Source: JACQQW01 sp964520655 (GTDB lineage: Bacteria > Omnitrophota > Gorgyraeia > Zapsychrales > Fredricksoniimonadaceae). From it: DNA of 30,960 bases. Within the stretch, counting starts at the first letter, position 1. The number at the start of each line of letters is the position of its first letter. The notes under the pieces are model-generated. The model saw nothing but the letters and a program-made list of their open reading frames with translations, was not told the DNA's origin and searched no databases. The translations under genes and the position numbers were made by a program. Shown piece after piece: positions 22,372-30,945 of this stretch. The DNA lies in the NCBI GenBank assembly GCA_964520655.1, contig CAZFNI010000022.1, positions 1-30,960 on the forward strand, read 5' to 3'.

Positions 22372-23288
22372 TGATTCCGCAATAATTCTTTAACACTCAC
22401 GATCACAAATCCCTGTTTTTTTAAAGTAGGTGCCTGCTCCTTGATCATCTGCATGGTTAATGTGCGGTCATGACCAATGGCGATGGCATAGCCTTTTTTT
22501 ATGGCCTTCTTCATCAGCTCATCGAACTGCCTTAGGATCGCTTCTCTTGTATTGGTGTTATCCAGAAATACATCCCTTTGCCCAAAAGGCAATCCATATT
22601 CATTTGCCGATTCAAGTCCCCAAGAATGATTAGGGCTAGTCATGCTATCAACAAAGAACAAATTATGTTTTTTTAGATGGCGGAAGACAAGCCTTACCAA
22701 ACGTTTATCTTCCATTGCCTTAGACCCCATGTGATTATTAACACCCTCGATCGACGGCATCTTTTTTAAAATATCTTCAAGAATGAACTCCACCTTATTC
22801 GGCGACATGGTCGTCGTCAACAAATAATTATCAGGATATACATCATGATTATTGTACGCCTGCATAGGCAAGTGCAGCATGATATTCTTATTGGCTTGAC
22901 GCGCACAGGACTCGACATCTTCTGAGTGTTTAAGGTTAGGGAGGATCGCCACAGCCAACGGGTCTTTGATTTCTTTAAGTATCGCGCAATTGCGTGTGGA
23001 ATACCCCCAGTCGTCAATCACAAATGCGATCTTTGCCCCCTGGCCTGAAGGAAGGACCTGAGGTTTCTTCGCCACAGGTTTAATAACCGGCTTAACAACA
23101 GGCTGCACAACAGGAATGACCGGCTTGTGGACTACAATTGGCTGTGGAGGATTTTTGGGAGCCGGATGTTCCTTAGGTTTATTCAGGAACCAATACCCCG
23201 CAATACATCCGATAAAGATCACCAAGATCAGCAGGGTAGCCTGCCAATCGCTATTCTTCCCTGATCTTTTTTTCTGACGGGCGCTCAT
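22368..23288 (-). CDS. Divergent polysaccharide deacetylase (YibQ family)
   Basis: The 306-residue protein has a basic N-terminus, a membrane helix near residues 16-33, a long Pro/Lys/Val-rich linker (about 36-78, repeating PVVKPVIKPV) and a NodB-like barrel of the divergent polysaccharide deacetylase family. Recognisable segments are IAFVIDDWGYSTRN, LAVAILPNLKHSEDV, NIMLHLPMQAYN, INxMGSKAM-like VNNHMGSKAMED, LFFVDSMTSPNHS and YAIAIGHDRTLTM. It is anchored in the membrane and acts in the periplasm, probably on an envelope polymer; activity of the family is poorly known. The linker would let it reach through or along peptidoglycan. The downstream tsaD overlaps by 4 nt. Confidence 0.88.
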   Translation of the reverse strand: MSARQKKRSGKNSDWQATLLILVIFIGCIAGYWFLNKPKEHPAPKNPPQPIVVHKPVIPVVQPVVKPVIKPVAKKPQVLPSGQGAKIAFVIDDWGYSTRNCAILKEIKDPLAVAILPNLKHSEDVESCARQANKNIMLHLPMQAYNNHDVYPDNYLLTTTMSPNKVEFILEDILKKMPSIEGVNNHMGSKAMEDKRLVRLVFRHLKKHNLFFVDSMTSPNHSWGLESANEYGLPFGQRDVFLDNTNTREAILRQFDELMKKAIKKGYAIAIGHDRTLTMQMIKEQAPTLKKQGFVIVSVKELLRNQ

Positions 23289-23294
23289 GATCTT

Positions 23295-24647
23295 TTATTT
23301 TTCTTCAAAATTCTTATAAACACGGATCCCTTTGATAACGCTGATGGCCGCCTGCAACTGATTATCCGCATCATCCTTCTTTTTCTGTTCAAGATCTTTT
23401 TTCTTTTGCTCAGAAGCCGGGTCAGCTTCGTTCTTTTTCGATACATCATCAAAGATCTTGTCTAGATCCTGGCTTTTATCTTTTTTCTTATCGTCTTCTT
23501 TGTCATCCTTAGGATCTATCCGCTCAACGACAACATCCGGTGTGATCCCAACGCCATGGATGCAAATGCCGGAAGGCGTGAAATATTTAGCGGTCGTTAA
23601 ACGAAGTCCTGAACCATCCGGCATAGGGATCACCGATTGGACAGAGCCTTTACCGAATGACTTTGTTCCTACAGTGACAGCACGCTTATTATCTTTCATG
23701 GCACCGGAAAAGATCTCGCTGGCTGAAGCGCTACCTTCGTTGATCAAGATGGCCATGGGCATTTTCAAGAACGCCCCATTAATATTGTTGGATTTAGCCA
23801 GAGAGTCTTGTGAGGCATGTCTGCCTTTTGTCGAAACGATGGTTTTACCAAATGGCAGGAAATCCTCGCAGATCTTGATCGCGACATTCAACAATCCGCC
23901 AGGGTTATTGCGCAGATCAATGATCAAGCTGTCCGCGCCCTGGTCTTTTAATTTCTTAACGGCATTATGGAATTCCTTATAAGAATCTTCCCGAAACTCC
24001 GTCAATCGGATATAACCAATATGCTCGTCAATAATATGGGGATTCTTAATGTCATGCACATGGATGATCTCCCGAGTAATGACAAACTCTTTAATAAGCC
24101 CCTCTTTTTCTCGCAAGATCGTCACATGAACTTTTGTTCCCGGATCACCTCGCAATTTCTTGACCGCCTCATCAAGGGTCATATCCCTGGTCAGGTCTTT
24201 CTCGATCTTAACGATCTTATCGCCAGCTTTTAAGCCTTCTCTCCATGCCGGTGTATCTTCGATCGGAGTGATGATAGTGATCAAACTGTCTTTAATGGTG
24301 ATCTCGATCCCCAGACCGCCAAACTTACCCTGTGTTTCTGTTTTTAGCTCCTTATAATCCGTCGGATCAAGGAATTGACTGTGAGGATCCAAGGAAGATA
24401 ACATCCCCTTTAAGGACCCATAGATGAGGTCTTTCGGAGTTTTCTCATCAACATATTCAGTCTGGATCGTTGTTAATGCATAAGAAAACAATTCTACTTT
24501 TGAATACAGCTCATCTTTGCTATCCTTCTTCTCGGATTTCTCAGCTACGGCCGTATCCGCCTTGACCACGCGGGAAATACTCAATATTCCGGCAACAGCG
24601 ATCATCACACCAATAATGACAACAAAACCCCAGATCTTTTTAGGCAT
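23295..24647 (-). CDS. ctpA: C-terminal processing peptidase (S41 family)
   Basis: The 450-residue exported serine protease has an N-terminal membrane helix (about 6-26), a helical segment, a PDZ domain at about 100-185 (FGGLGIEI, PAWREGLKAGDKIVKIE) and the S41 core. The catalytic pair is Ser308 in GSASASE and Lys333 in FGKGSVQ. The core also contains IIDLRNNPGGLLNVA and GICIHGVGITPDVVVE. The end is a long charged coiled-coil-like tail (about 380-435, many Lys/Asp/Glu). It cleaves C-termini or cell-wall hydrolases in the periplasm (family knowledge). It is 6 nt upstream of the deacetylase gene and overlaps gatB by 8 nt. Confidence 0.95.
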   Translation of the reverse strand: MPKKIWGFVVIIGVMIAVAGILSISRVVKADTAVAEKSEKKDSKDELYSKVELFSYALTTIQTEYVDEKTPKDLIYGSLKGMLSSLDPHSQFLDPTDYKELKTETQGKFGGLGIEITIKDSLITIITPIEDTPAWREGLKAGDKIVKIEKDLTRDMTLDEAVKKLRGDPGTKVHVTILREKEGLIKEFVITREIIHVHDIKNPHIIDEHIGYIRLTEFREDSYKEFHNAVKKLKDQGADSLIIDLRNNPGGLLNVAIKICEDFLPFGKTIVSTKGRHASQDSLAKSNNINGAFLKMPMAILINEGSASASEIFSGAMKDNKRAVTVGTKSFGKGSVQSVIPMPDGSGLRLTTAKYFTPSGICIHGVGITPDVVVERIDPKDDKEDDKKKDKSQDLDKIFDDVSKKNEADPASEQKKKDLEQKKKDDADNQLQAAISVIKGIRVYKNFEEK

Positions 24648-26076
24648 TGCCTAATCTCCTTGTGATCAATTCATTGAGTTTTTTAGGATTAGCCTTCCCG
24701 CCGGAACGCTTCATCGCCTGCCCCACTAAAAACCCTGCCGCACTTGGTTTGCCGCTTTTGATCTGATCAACGACCGTCGGATTAGACGCAATTACTTCAT
24801 CAATGATCGCCAACAGCGCTGAATCATCAGACACCTGAGCTAAACCTTTCTCAGTGATAACCGTGTCAGCTGTTTTACCTTCATCGACCATCATGCGCAA
24901 AACATCTTTACCAACCAGATTACTGATAACATTATCCTCAACTTTTTGGATCAACTCCACCAATGCCGCAGGAGAGACTTTTAATGCAGAAATGGAAAGC
25001 TTGCGGTCATTGATCTCTTTTAAGACGGCGCCCGTCATCCAATTTGCTATTTTCTTAGGGCTGTTCATTGCTTTGACAGCTTCTTCAAAAAAATCCGCCA
25101 TTTCTTTATCAGCAATGAGAACTTGAGCGTCATACTCCGATAATGCATAGGCATTCAAAAACCTCATAAATTTCGCATTAGGCAATTCAGGCAGCTCGGC
25201 TTTTTGTTCATCGATGATTTTAGTATCAATGGTAAATGGGACCAGATCAGGATCAGGGAAATACCTGTAATCATGCGCCTGTTCTTTTGAGCGCATCGCG
25301 ATCGTCATCTGCTTCTCATCATTCCACAATAAAGTCTCCTGGACGATCTTGCCGCCGGAACTGATCACCTGAGTATGACGGGCGATCTCATATTCCAGGG
25401 CTACTTTCACCGCCCTGAATGAATTCATATTCTTTAATTCCGTCTTAGTCCCGAACTTTGTCTCCCCTACAGGACGGATCGAAATATTGGCGTCGCAGCG
25501 CAGCGAGCCTTTCTCCATATCACAATCAGAGACATTTAAATATTGCAGCGTCAACTTTAACGTATTTAAGTAGTCGTATGCCTCTTGTGCGCTTCTTAAG
25601 TCAGGTTCAGTCACGATCTCAATGAGCGGAGTACCCGTGCGGTTATAGTCTGCCAGAGACGCATTCTGGGTATTATCATGGATCAATTTGCCCGCATCTT
25701 CTTCTAAATGAGCACGGGTGATACCAATGCGCTTTTCCTTACCGTCAGTCTTGATCATCAAATAACCCTGCTTGGCCACAGGATAATCATACTGAGAGAT
25801 CTGATACCCTTTAGGAAGGTCCGGATAATAATAATTCTTGCGGTCGAATTTAATATATGGATTGATCTGGGCATTAAGGGCCAGCCCCACCTTGATCCCG
25901 CTAAGAAGAGCTTGACGGTTTAATACCGGTAATGTCCCCGGCAGACCCAAACAGACTGGACACACATTGGTATTGGGATGGCTGCCGAATTGATTAGCGC
26001 ATCCGCAAAAGATCTTTGTCTTTGTATTTAACTGCAAATGGACTTCCAGTCCGATCACCGTTTCAAATTGGCTCAT
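24640..26076 (-). CDS. gatB: Asp-tRNA(Asn)/Glu-tRNA(Gln) amidotransferase subunit B
   Basis: The protein has about 478 residues and begins MSQFETVIGLEVHLQL. It is the tRNA-binding and kinase subunit that phosphorylates misacylated Glu-tRNA-Gln or Asp-tRNA-Asn before amidation. Seen are CPVCLGLPGTLPVLN, FDRKNYYYPDLPKGYQISQY, EEDAGKLIHD, DYNRTGTPLIEIVTEPD and EKGSLRCDANISIRP, plus the C-terminal YqeY-like tail. The frame opens eight codons earlier, but ATG at 26076 overlaps the gatA stop as ATGA and fits homologues, so I chose it. The CAB set implies indirect synthesis of Gln- and/or Asn-tRNA. Confidence 0.96.
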   Translation of the reverse strand: MSQFETVIGLEVHLQLNTKTKIFCGCANQFGSHPNTNVCPVCLGLPGTLPVLNRQALLSGIKVGLALNAQINPYIKFDRKNYYYPDLPKGYQISQYDYPVAKQGYLMIKTDGKEKRIGITRAHLEEDAGKLIHDNTQNASLADYNRTGTPLIEIVTEPDLRSAQEAYDYLNTLKLTLQYLNVSDCDMEKGSLRCDANISIRPVGETKFGTKTELKNMNSFRAVKVALEYEIARHTQVISSGGKIVQETLLWNDEKQMTIAMRSKEQAHDYRYFPDPDLVPFTIDTKIIDEQKAELPELPNAKFMRFLNAYALSEYDAQVLIADKEMADFFEEAVKAMNSPKKIANWMTGAVLKEINDRKLSISALKVSPAALVELIQKVEDNVISNLVGKDVLRMMVDEGKTADTVITEKGLAQVSDDSALLAIIDEVIASNPTVVDQIKSGKPSAAGFLVGQAMKRSGGKANPKKLNELITRRLGNA

Positions 26077-27506
26077 AAGTTTGGTCTTTTCGTGTGCCAC
26101 GGCGTATTCTGTTCATATGAGAACGCCACCCGCAGAAGCATTTCTTCATTAAAAGCTTTGGCCTGGAACTGCAGCCCGATAGGAAGTCCGTTATTGGAAA
26201 ATCCGCAAGGAACAGAAATAGCCGGAATACCGGCTAAATTCGCCGGTATCGTATAAATATCCGACAGGTACATGGATAATGGATCGCTGATCTTCTCTCC
26301 GACCTTAAACGCCACTGTTGGCGCCGTCGGAGTCACGATCACATCGCAGTCATTGAACACATTATCAAAGTCTTGTTTGATCAATGTGCGCACTTTCTGC
26401 CCGCGTAAATAGTAGGCATCGTAATAACCTGAAGATAACGCATAGGTACCCAGCATAATGCGCCGTTTAGCTTCCTCCCCGAATCCGACAAAACGCGTTT
26501 CCTCATACATGTCGATCAACGCATTCTTCCGTACAGAGGAAGGAATTTTGCGCAACCCGTAACGCACACCGTCAAATCTCGCCAAATTCGATGAAGCTTC
26601 GGCCGTCGCGACGATATAGTAGGTCGCCACCGCATATGGCGTATGCGGTAAAGAAACCTCTTTGATCACGGCTCCTGATCTCTTTAGAACATCCAAAGAC
26701 GCCTCAACGGCCGCCCTGACCTGACTATCCAATCCGTCGACAAAAGCTTCTTTAGGAATACCTATTTTAAGCCCGCGGACATCATTGATCAAAGCCTTTG
26801 TATAATCAGGGACATGATAATTCACAGATGTAGAATCCCTCTGATCATATCCTGATATTATATTCAATAAAATCGCACAATCCGTTACATCCTTAGTCAA
26901 CGGACCGATCTGATCAAGGCTGGAAGCAAATGCGATCAGGCCATACCGAGAAACTCGCCCATAGGTCGGTTTTAAACCAACGATGCCGCAAAACGACGCT
27001 GGCTGACGGATCGAACCGCCTGTGTCTGAACCCAATGACCAGACCACCTCACCGGCAGCGACAGAAGCAGCAGAGCCGCCGCTGGAACCGCCAGGAACGC
27101 AGGCAAGGTCCCATGGATTGAATGTCGGCCCGTAGCAAGATGATTCACAGGAAGAACCGAAGGCAAATTCATCCATGTTCAGTGTCCCCATGATCATCGC
27201 GCCGGATGCCTTGACTTTCTCAACCACACCAGCATCATAAGGAGATACAAAGCCTTTGAGGATCTTTGAGGAACAGGTGATCTCCTGACCCTTGGTACAC
27301 AAATTATCCTTTAAGCCAATAGGCAAAACAAACGGTCCTTCATGGTTCAAGGATGGATCATCGGCAGATAAACGGACGAAGGCCTTCACTTTAGGGTCAA
27401 CGGCTTTGATGCGCCCGGCAAAAGATTCATAAACTTCTTTGGGTGAAGTTTTCCCGGACTTATATAGCCCTAGAATTTCATGTGCGTTCTTTAAATATAA
27501 ACTCAT
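26073..27506 (-). CDS. gatA: Asp-tRNA(Asn)/Glu-tRNA(Gln) amidotransferase subunit A
   Basis: The 477-residue amidase-signature enzyme releases ammonia from glutamine. The Ser-cisSer-Lys triad is visible as Lys66 (PIGLKDN), Ser141 (PGGSSGGSA) and Ser165 (GSDTGGS). Other marks are IMGTLNMDEFAFGSS, CGIVGLKPTYGRVSRYGL and the late TIPANLAGIPAISVP. The length is normal. The start overlaps gatC by 4 nt and the stop overlaps gatB by 4 nt, giving strict 1:1:1 coupling in the order CAB. Confidence 0.97.
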   Translation of the reverse strand: MSLYLKNAHEILGLYKSGKTSPKEVYESFAGRIKAVDPKVKAFVRLSADDPSLNHEGPFVLPIGLKDNLCTKGQEITCSSKILKGFVSPYDAGVVEKVKASGAMIMGTLNMDEFAFGSSCESSCYGPTFNPWDLACVPGGSSGGSAASVAAGEVVWSLGSDTGGSIRQPASFCGIVGLKPTYGRVSRYGLIAFASSLDQIGPLTKDVTDCAILLNIISGYDQRDSTSVNYHVPDYTKALINDVRGLKIGIPKEAFVDGLDSQVRAAVEASLDVLKRSGAVIKEVSLPHTPYAVATYYIVATAEASSNLARFDGVRYGLRKIPSSVRKNALIDMYEETRFVGFGEEAKRRIMLGTYALSSGYYDAYYLRGQKVRTLIKQDFDNVFNDCDVIVTPTAPTVAFKVGEKISDPLSMYLSDIYTIPANLAGIPAISVPCGFSNNGLPIGLQFQAKAFNEEMLLRVAFSYEQNTPWHTKRPNL

Positions 27507-27790
27507 TCGATCACAAGGGGAACTTTAAAAGAGCCTTGGGATTTTTCAACAGCGATACCCAACGCTTCCTGATTCGTTAATGATTTAAGAGGGACATCGT
27601 CACGCAGAACATTGCCCAATGGAACGGCATGCGTCGTCGGAACAACATGGTCCACATTCAACGACTGAAGCTGCTCCACATACCCCACGATATTCGATAG
27701 CTGTCCAGCCAAGGATTCAAGCTTATCCTCTGGCACATGGATACGGGATAATGCGGCAATATAGCGGACATCTTTTTGGGAAATGGACAT
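27503..27790 (-). CDS. gatC: Asp-tRNA(Asn)/Glu-tRNA(Gln) amidotransferase subunit C
   Basis: The 95-residue small subunit wraps between GatA and GatB and stabilises them. It starts with VRYIAALSRIHVPEDKLE and has QLSNIVGYVEQLQSLNVDHV followed by PLGNVLRDDVP, which is the full family pattern. It begins 41 nt after the fabD stop and overlaps gatA by 4 nt. The 41-nt gap contains nothing I can call. Confidence 0.93.
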   Translation of the reverse strand: MSISQKDVRYIAALSRIHVPEDKLESLAGQLSNIVGYVEQLQSLNVDHVVPTTHAVPLGNVLRDDVPLKSLTNQEALGIAVEKSQGSFKVPLVIE

Positions 27791-27831
27791 AGGAAAAATC
27801 CTAACATCAAAGCTAAAAGCTTACAAGCCAA

Positions 27832-28755
27832 TTATAGAGATAACGCGTCTATATCGGATGGCTTTTCAATATTCGAAACCGCAGCATTGGGATCAATGCG
27901 GCGGATCAATCCTTTAAGCACTTTACCAGGGCCGATCTCAATGAAATTGGTAATACCTTGAGACATCAAATATTCAATTGAAGCGACCCACTGAACAGAC
28001 GCCATTATTTGTTTTTTTAGATTGCAACGGATATCCTCCACACTCTCTTGAGGCCGGCCGTTGACATTAGTGAGCACTTTGATATCCGTCAAGGTAACAG
28101 GAACATCTTTTAAAGCAACTGCGAATTTATCCGCAGCGCTTTGCATGAGCGAAGAATGGAATGCTCCTGATACAGTCAATGGTATCACTTTCTGCCCGCC
28201 AGCAGCCTTGATCGCCTCGATCGCAGCACTAACCTTATCTGCTTGTCCGGTAATAACGACCTGTTCATGAGAGTTAAAATTTGCAACCTCTGCCCCTGTT
28301 TGCTGACAGATCTTGACCAATGCATTTTTATCAAAACCGATCACGGCTGCCATAGCCCCCCTATTGAGCGTACAGGCTTCATCCATACAGGCGCCTCGTT
28401 TAAGGACCAACCGGAGCGTTTCTTCAAATCCAATTGTTCTGGCTGCCGCGTGAGCTGAATATTCACCTAAACTTAAACCTGCCGTAAAACGGATATTCAC
28501 GTCTTTGAATTTAGGATGCGCTTCAAAGGCCCTTAATGCCGCTATGCTCATGGTCAAAATTGCAGGCTGACAAAAAGCCGTTTTCATTAACTGATCTTCC
28601 GGCCCTTCAAACATGACTTTTAATAAACCATTGCCACAAATTTTCTCGGCTTGATCAAATATCAACTTGGCGGCAGGACTTTGATCATACAGATCTTTAC
28701 CCATCCCAACTTTCTGTGCTCCCTGACCCGGGAATATTAAGGCGATATCTTTCAT
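27832..28755 (-). CDS. fabD: Malonyl-CoA:ACP transacylase
   Basis: The protein has about 307 residues and starts MKDIALIFPGQGAQKVGMG. Catalytic Ser95 is in GLSLGEYSAH; the usual GHSLG has Leu for His. Arg120 in KRGACMDEA and His200 in VSGAFHSSL complete the site. It loads malonyl groups on ACP for fatty-acid elongation. The frame is open to 28800, but ATG at 28755, 1 nt after the fabH stop, matches the family start exactly, so I chose it. fabG, acpP and fabF, which often follow, are not here; gatC follows instead. Confidence 0.95.
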   Translation of the reverse strand: MKDIALIFPGQGAQKVGMGKDLYDQSPAAKLIFDQAEKICGNGLLKVMFEGPEDQLMKTAFCQPAILTMSIAALRAFEAHPKFKDVNIRFTAGLSLGEYSAHAAARTIGFEETLRLVLKRGACMDEACTLNRGAMAAVIGFDKNALVKICQQTGAEVANFNSHEQVVITGQADKVSAAIEAIKAAGGQKVIPLTVSGAFHSSLMQSAADKFAVALKDVPVTLTDIKVLTNVNGRPQESVEDIRCNLKKQIMASVQWVASIEYLMSQGITNFIEIGPGKVLKGLIRRIDPNAAVSNIEKPSDIDALSL

Positions 28756-28756
28756 A

Positions 28757-29740
28757 TTAGTTCCATCGTACCACATTGGCAGCGGCGACCAGCCCAGCAC
28801 CGAATGTTACGAGTACGACAACGCTCCCTTTTTTAATCTGACCTGATCTAACAGCTTCATAAAGCGCCACACTGATCGACGCTGCGGACATATTGCCATA
28901 TTTATCAATGTTCACAAAGATCTTGTCTTTCGGAATATCTAATTTTTTTGCCACAGCCGATATGATACGGTCATTAGCCTGATGAGGAACGACCATATCC
29001 ACATCTTCCTTGGTTAAACCCGCTTTTGTTAATACTTGCTCCACGGCTTCAGCCATGGAATTGACCGCCATCTTGAATAATTCCTGACCCTGCATGACAA
29101 CATAAGGCAATTTCAACGCATCATCCTGTTGGGGAGCTAATGGGCTTCTGGCGTTTCCCGCAACAACCTTCATCAAATCTCCTTGCTCCCCATAGGAAAG
29201 CATGTAATCCGCCACAATGCCTCCGTCTTTAACACTGCCTATAACAGCGGCGCCGGCACCATCACCGAAAAGCACACACGTGGATCTATCTTTCCAATCG
29301 ATCAGTGTCGTGATCTTCTCGGCAGCAATGACCAACGCATTCTTGGACATGCCGGATAAGACGTATTGCTTGGCTGTTGTCAACGCGAATAAGAAACCCG
29401 AACAGGCCGCCGACACATCGAACGCAAAGGCTTTATGGGCCCCAATATTTTTTTGGACAATGCAGGCAACGGCAGGAAAATTACTATCCGGACTAATTGT
29501 GGCAACAATAATCAGATCAATATCATCGGCTTTTATTTTGGCATCTTTTAAAGCCTCTGTGGCCGCCTTAGTGGCAAGATCGCTAGTTTGTTCATTGGGC
29601 GCAGCAATATGACGTTCAATGATACCCGTGCGTGTTCTTATCCATTCATCCGTCGTATCAACGATCTTTTCTATATCCGCATTCGTTAATATCTTGGCTG
29701 GGATATATATCCCCAGACCTTTGAATCCAACTGCCGTCAT
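28757..29740 (-). CDS. fabH: 3-oxoacyl-ACP synthase III
   Basis: The 327-residue initiating condensing enzyme has all three catalytic residues: Cys113 (FDVSAACSGF), His253 (VPHQAND) and Asn283 (KYGNMSAAS). The N-terminal VDTTDEWIRTRTGI and the GDGAGAAVIG loop are typical. It joins acetyl-CoA (or a branched acyl-CoA) with malonyl-ACP. The start overlaps the plsX stop by 4 nt. Order rpmF-plsX-fabH-fabD is the classical one. The primer preference cannot be told from sequence alone. Confidence 0.96.
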   Translation of the reverse strand: MTAVGFKGLGIYIPAKILTNADIEKIVDTTDEWIRTRTGIIERHIAAPNEQTSDLATKAATEALKDAKIKADDIDLIIVATISPDSNFPAVACIVQKNIGAHKAFAFDVSAACSGFLFALTTAKQYVLSGMSKNALVIAAEKITTLIDWKDRSTCVLFGDGAGAAVIGSVKDGGIVADYMLSYGEQGDLMKVVAGNARSPLAPQQDDALKLPYVVMQGQELFKMAVNSMAEAVEQVLTKAGLTKEDVDMVVPHQANDRIISAVAKKLDIPKDKIFVNIDKYGNMSAASISVALYEAVRSGQIKKGSVVVLVTFGAGLVAAANVVRWN

Positions 29741-30726
29741 GCTTTTGCCGCCTCTTGTTTGATCTTAGTCAGTATGTCGTGCTCCACTTCACGTATCGCC
29801 GCGCGGATCCCGTGTTTGATAGCCTTTGGAGAAGAACGTCCATGACTGATCAGAACCAAACCATTGACCCCCAGTAAGGGAGCACCACCATACTCGGAAT
29901 AATCGATAGATTTCTTTGCTTCGCTTAAAGAAGACTTAAGCAATAAAGCTCCCAACACCGCTATGGGATTCTTTTTTATCTCACGCTTCATGAGCGTGCC
30001 AACGGACTCCATCAAACCCTCTGATACTTTTAACGCCACATTGCCCACATACCCATCGCAAACAATACAACTGGCTTTTCCTGTGAAGATCTCATTCGCT
30101 TCAACATTGCCGATAAAGTGAGGAGCTTTTTCTTCTAGCAATTTATATGCCTCTTTTTGAAGATCCGTCCCCTTTCCTTCCTCCGATCCGATATTTAATA
30201 AACCGACAGAAGGCTGGGCAACCTCTAATACTTCCTGGGCATACACAGATCCCATTTTGGCATACTGAAGAAGATGCTCCGGTTTAGCGGCTGTATTCGC
30301 GCCAACATCCACCATGAATGAAAATTTATTTAAAGTAGGGATAATGCAGCCAATACCAGGTCTATCAACCCCTGGGATCATACCCAAAACGATCGTAGAG
30401 GCCGCAACGCACGCACCCGTGTTGCCGGCACTGATAAACGCATCATAACCGGATTTTTTTAGTAAACCGACGCCCAGCGTTATCGAGGAATTCTTCTTTT
30501 GACGGATAGCAACAGCGGCATGGTCATCCATGGCCACGACTTCCGGGGCATGGATGATCTCAACTAAATCCTTAGGATACTGATACTTAGCTAACTCTTT
30601 TTCAATACTCTCTGAGATCCCGATCAAAGCGATCGGAACCTTGTACTCATTCAATGCATCAACAACACCGGCAATGACATTCTGGGGAGCATGATCACCC
30701 CCCATTGCATCGACGACAATTCTCAT
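29737..30726 (-). CDS. plsX: Phosphate acyltransferase PlsX
   Basis: The 329-residue enzyme makes acyl phosphate from acyl-ACP for glycerophospholipid synthesis. Seen are IVVDAMGGDHAPQNVI, AVAIRQKKNSS, FISAGNTGACVA, RPGIGCIIPT, VDVGANTAAKPEHLLQYA, LLNIGSEEGKG and YGGAPLLGVNGLVLISHG. The length is normal. AGGAG lies 7 nt before the ATG. It is 26 nt downstream of rpmF and overlaps fabH by 4 nt. Confidence 0.96.
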   Translation of the reverse strand: MRIVVDAMGGDHAPQNVIAGVVDALNEYKVPIALIGISESIEKELAKYQYPKDLVEIIHAPEVVAMDDHAAVAIRQKKNSSITLGVGLLKKSGYDAFISAGNTGACVAASTIVLGMIPGVDRPGIGCIIPTLNKFSFMVDVGANTAAKPEHLLQYAKMGSVYAQEVLEVAQPSVGLLNIGSEEGKGTDLQKEAYKLLEEKAPHFIGNVEANEIFTGKASCIVCDGYVGNVALKVSEGLMESVGTLMKREIKKNPIAVLGALLLKSSLSEAKKSIDYSEYGGAPLLGVNGLVLISHGRSSPKAIKHGIRAAIREVEHDILTKIKQEAAKA

Positions 30727-30752
30727 CTTTAAGCTCCTAAGGTATTAAAAGC

Positions 30753-30932
30753 TTATGATTTTACGCTGACGATCTGAGCACCTTTGTAGAAACCACAAAA
30801 TGGACAAACACGATGTGATAAGACCGGCTTTGCACACTGAGGACATTTACGCAGCGACGCAACCGTTACTTTCCAATGGGTACGGCGGAAACGACAGCGT
30901 GTTTTCGAATGTTGACGTTTTGGTAATGGCAT
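30753..30932 (-). CDS. rpmF: 50S ribosomal protein L32
   Basis: This 59-residue protein is easily missed because it is short. It starts MPLPKRQHSKTRCRFRR and has a zinc ribbon with Cys30, Cys33, Cys43 and Cys46 (RKCPQCAKPVLSHRVCPFCG), then FYKGAQIV. It is the typical L32p with the four-cysteine zinc-binding form. AGGAG lies 8 nt before the ATG. The position right before plsX is the conserved rpmF-plsX-fab arrangement, linking ribosome and lipid gene expression. Upstream only 28 nt remain, so its promoter, if any, is outside the window. Confidence 0.95.
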   Translation of the reverse strand: MPLPKRQHSKTRCRFRRTHWKVTVASLRKCPQCAKPVLSHRVCPFCGFYKGAQIVSVKS

Positions 30933-30940
30933 ACTAGTTT

Positions 30941-30945
30941 CTCCT
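30941..30945 (-). promoter_or_regulatory. Shine-Dalgarno AGGAG for rpmF
   Basis: AGGAG lies 8 nt before the ATG at 30932, inside the last bases of the window. It confirms the start of the short L32 gene. Confidence 0.65.

Noticed and set aside
24160..24357. Many plus-strand open frames of 60-180 codons (for example here, 10177-10719, 15246-15668, 23458-23982)
   Set aside because: Each lies antisense to a well-recognised minus-strand gene, shows no family motif and often low-complexity composition; they are shadows of coding bias.
26077..26100. Eight-codon N-terminal extension of GatB
   Set aside because: ATG at 26076 overlaps the gatA stop as ATGA, the pattern used by the neighbours, and matches the conserved GatB start.
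28429..28434. FabD Leu in place of His in GHSLG as a loss of function
   Set aside because: The nucleophile Ser, Arg and His are intact, and GLSLG variants occur, as I recall, in PVC-group FabD proteins.
28756..28800. Fifteen-codon N-terminal extension of FabD into fabH
   Set aside because: Family proteins start at the MKDIALIFPGQG position, and the extension is antipodal-frame coding of the fabH end.
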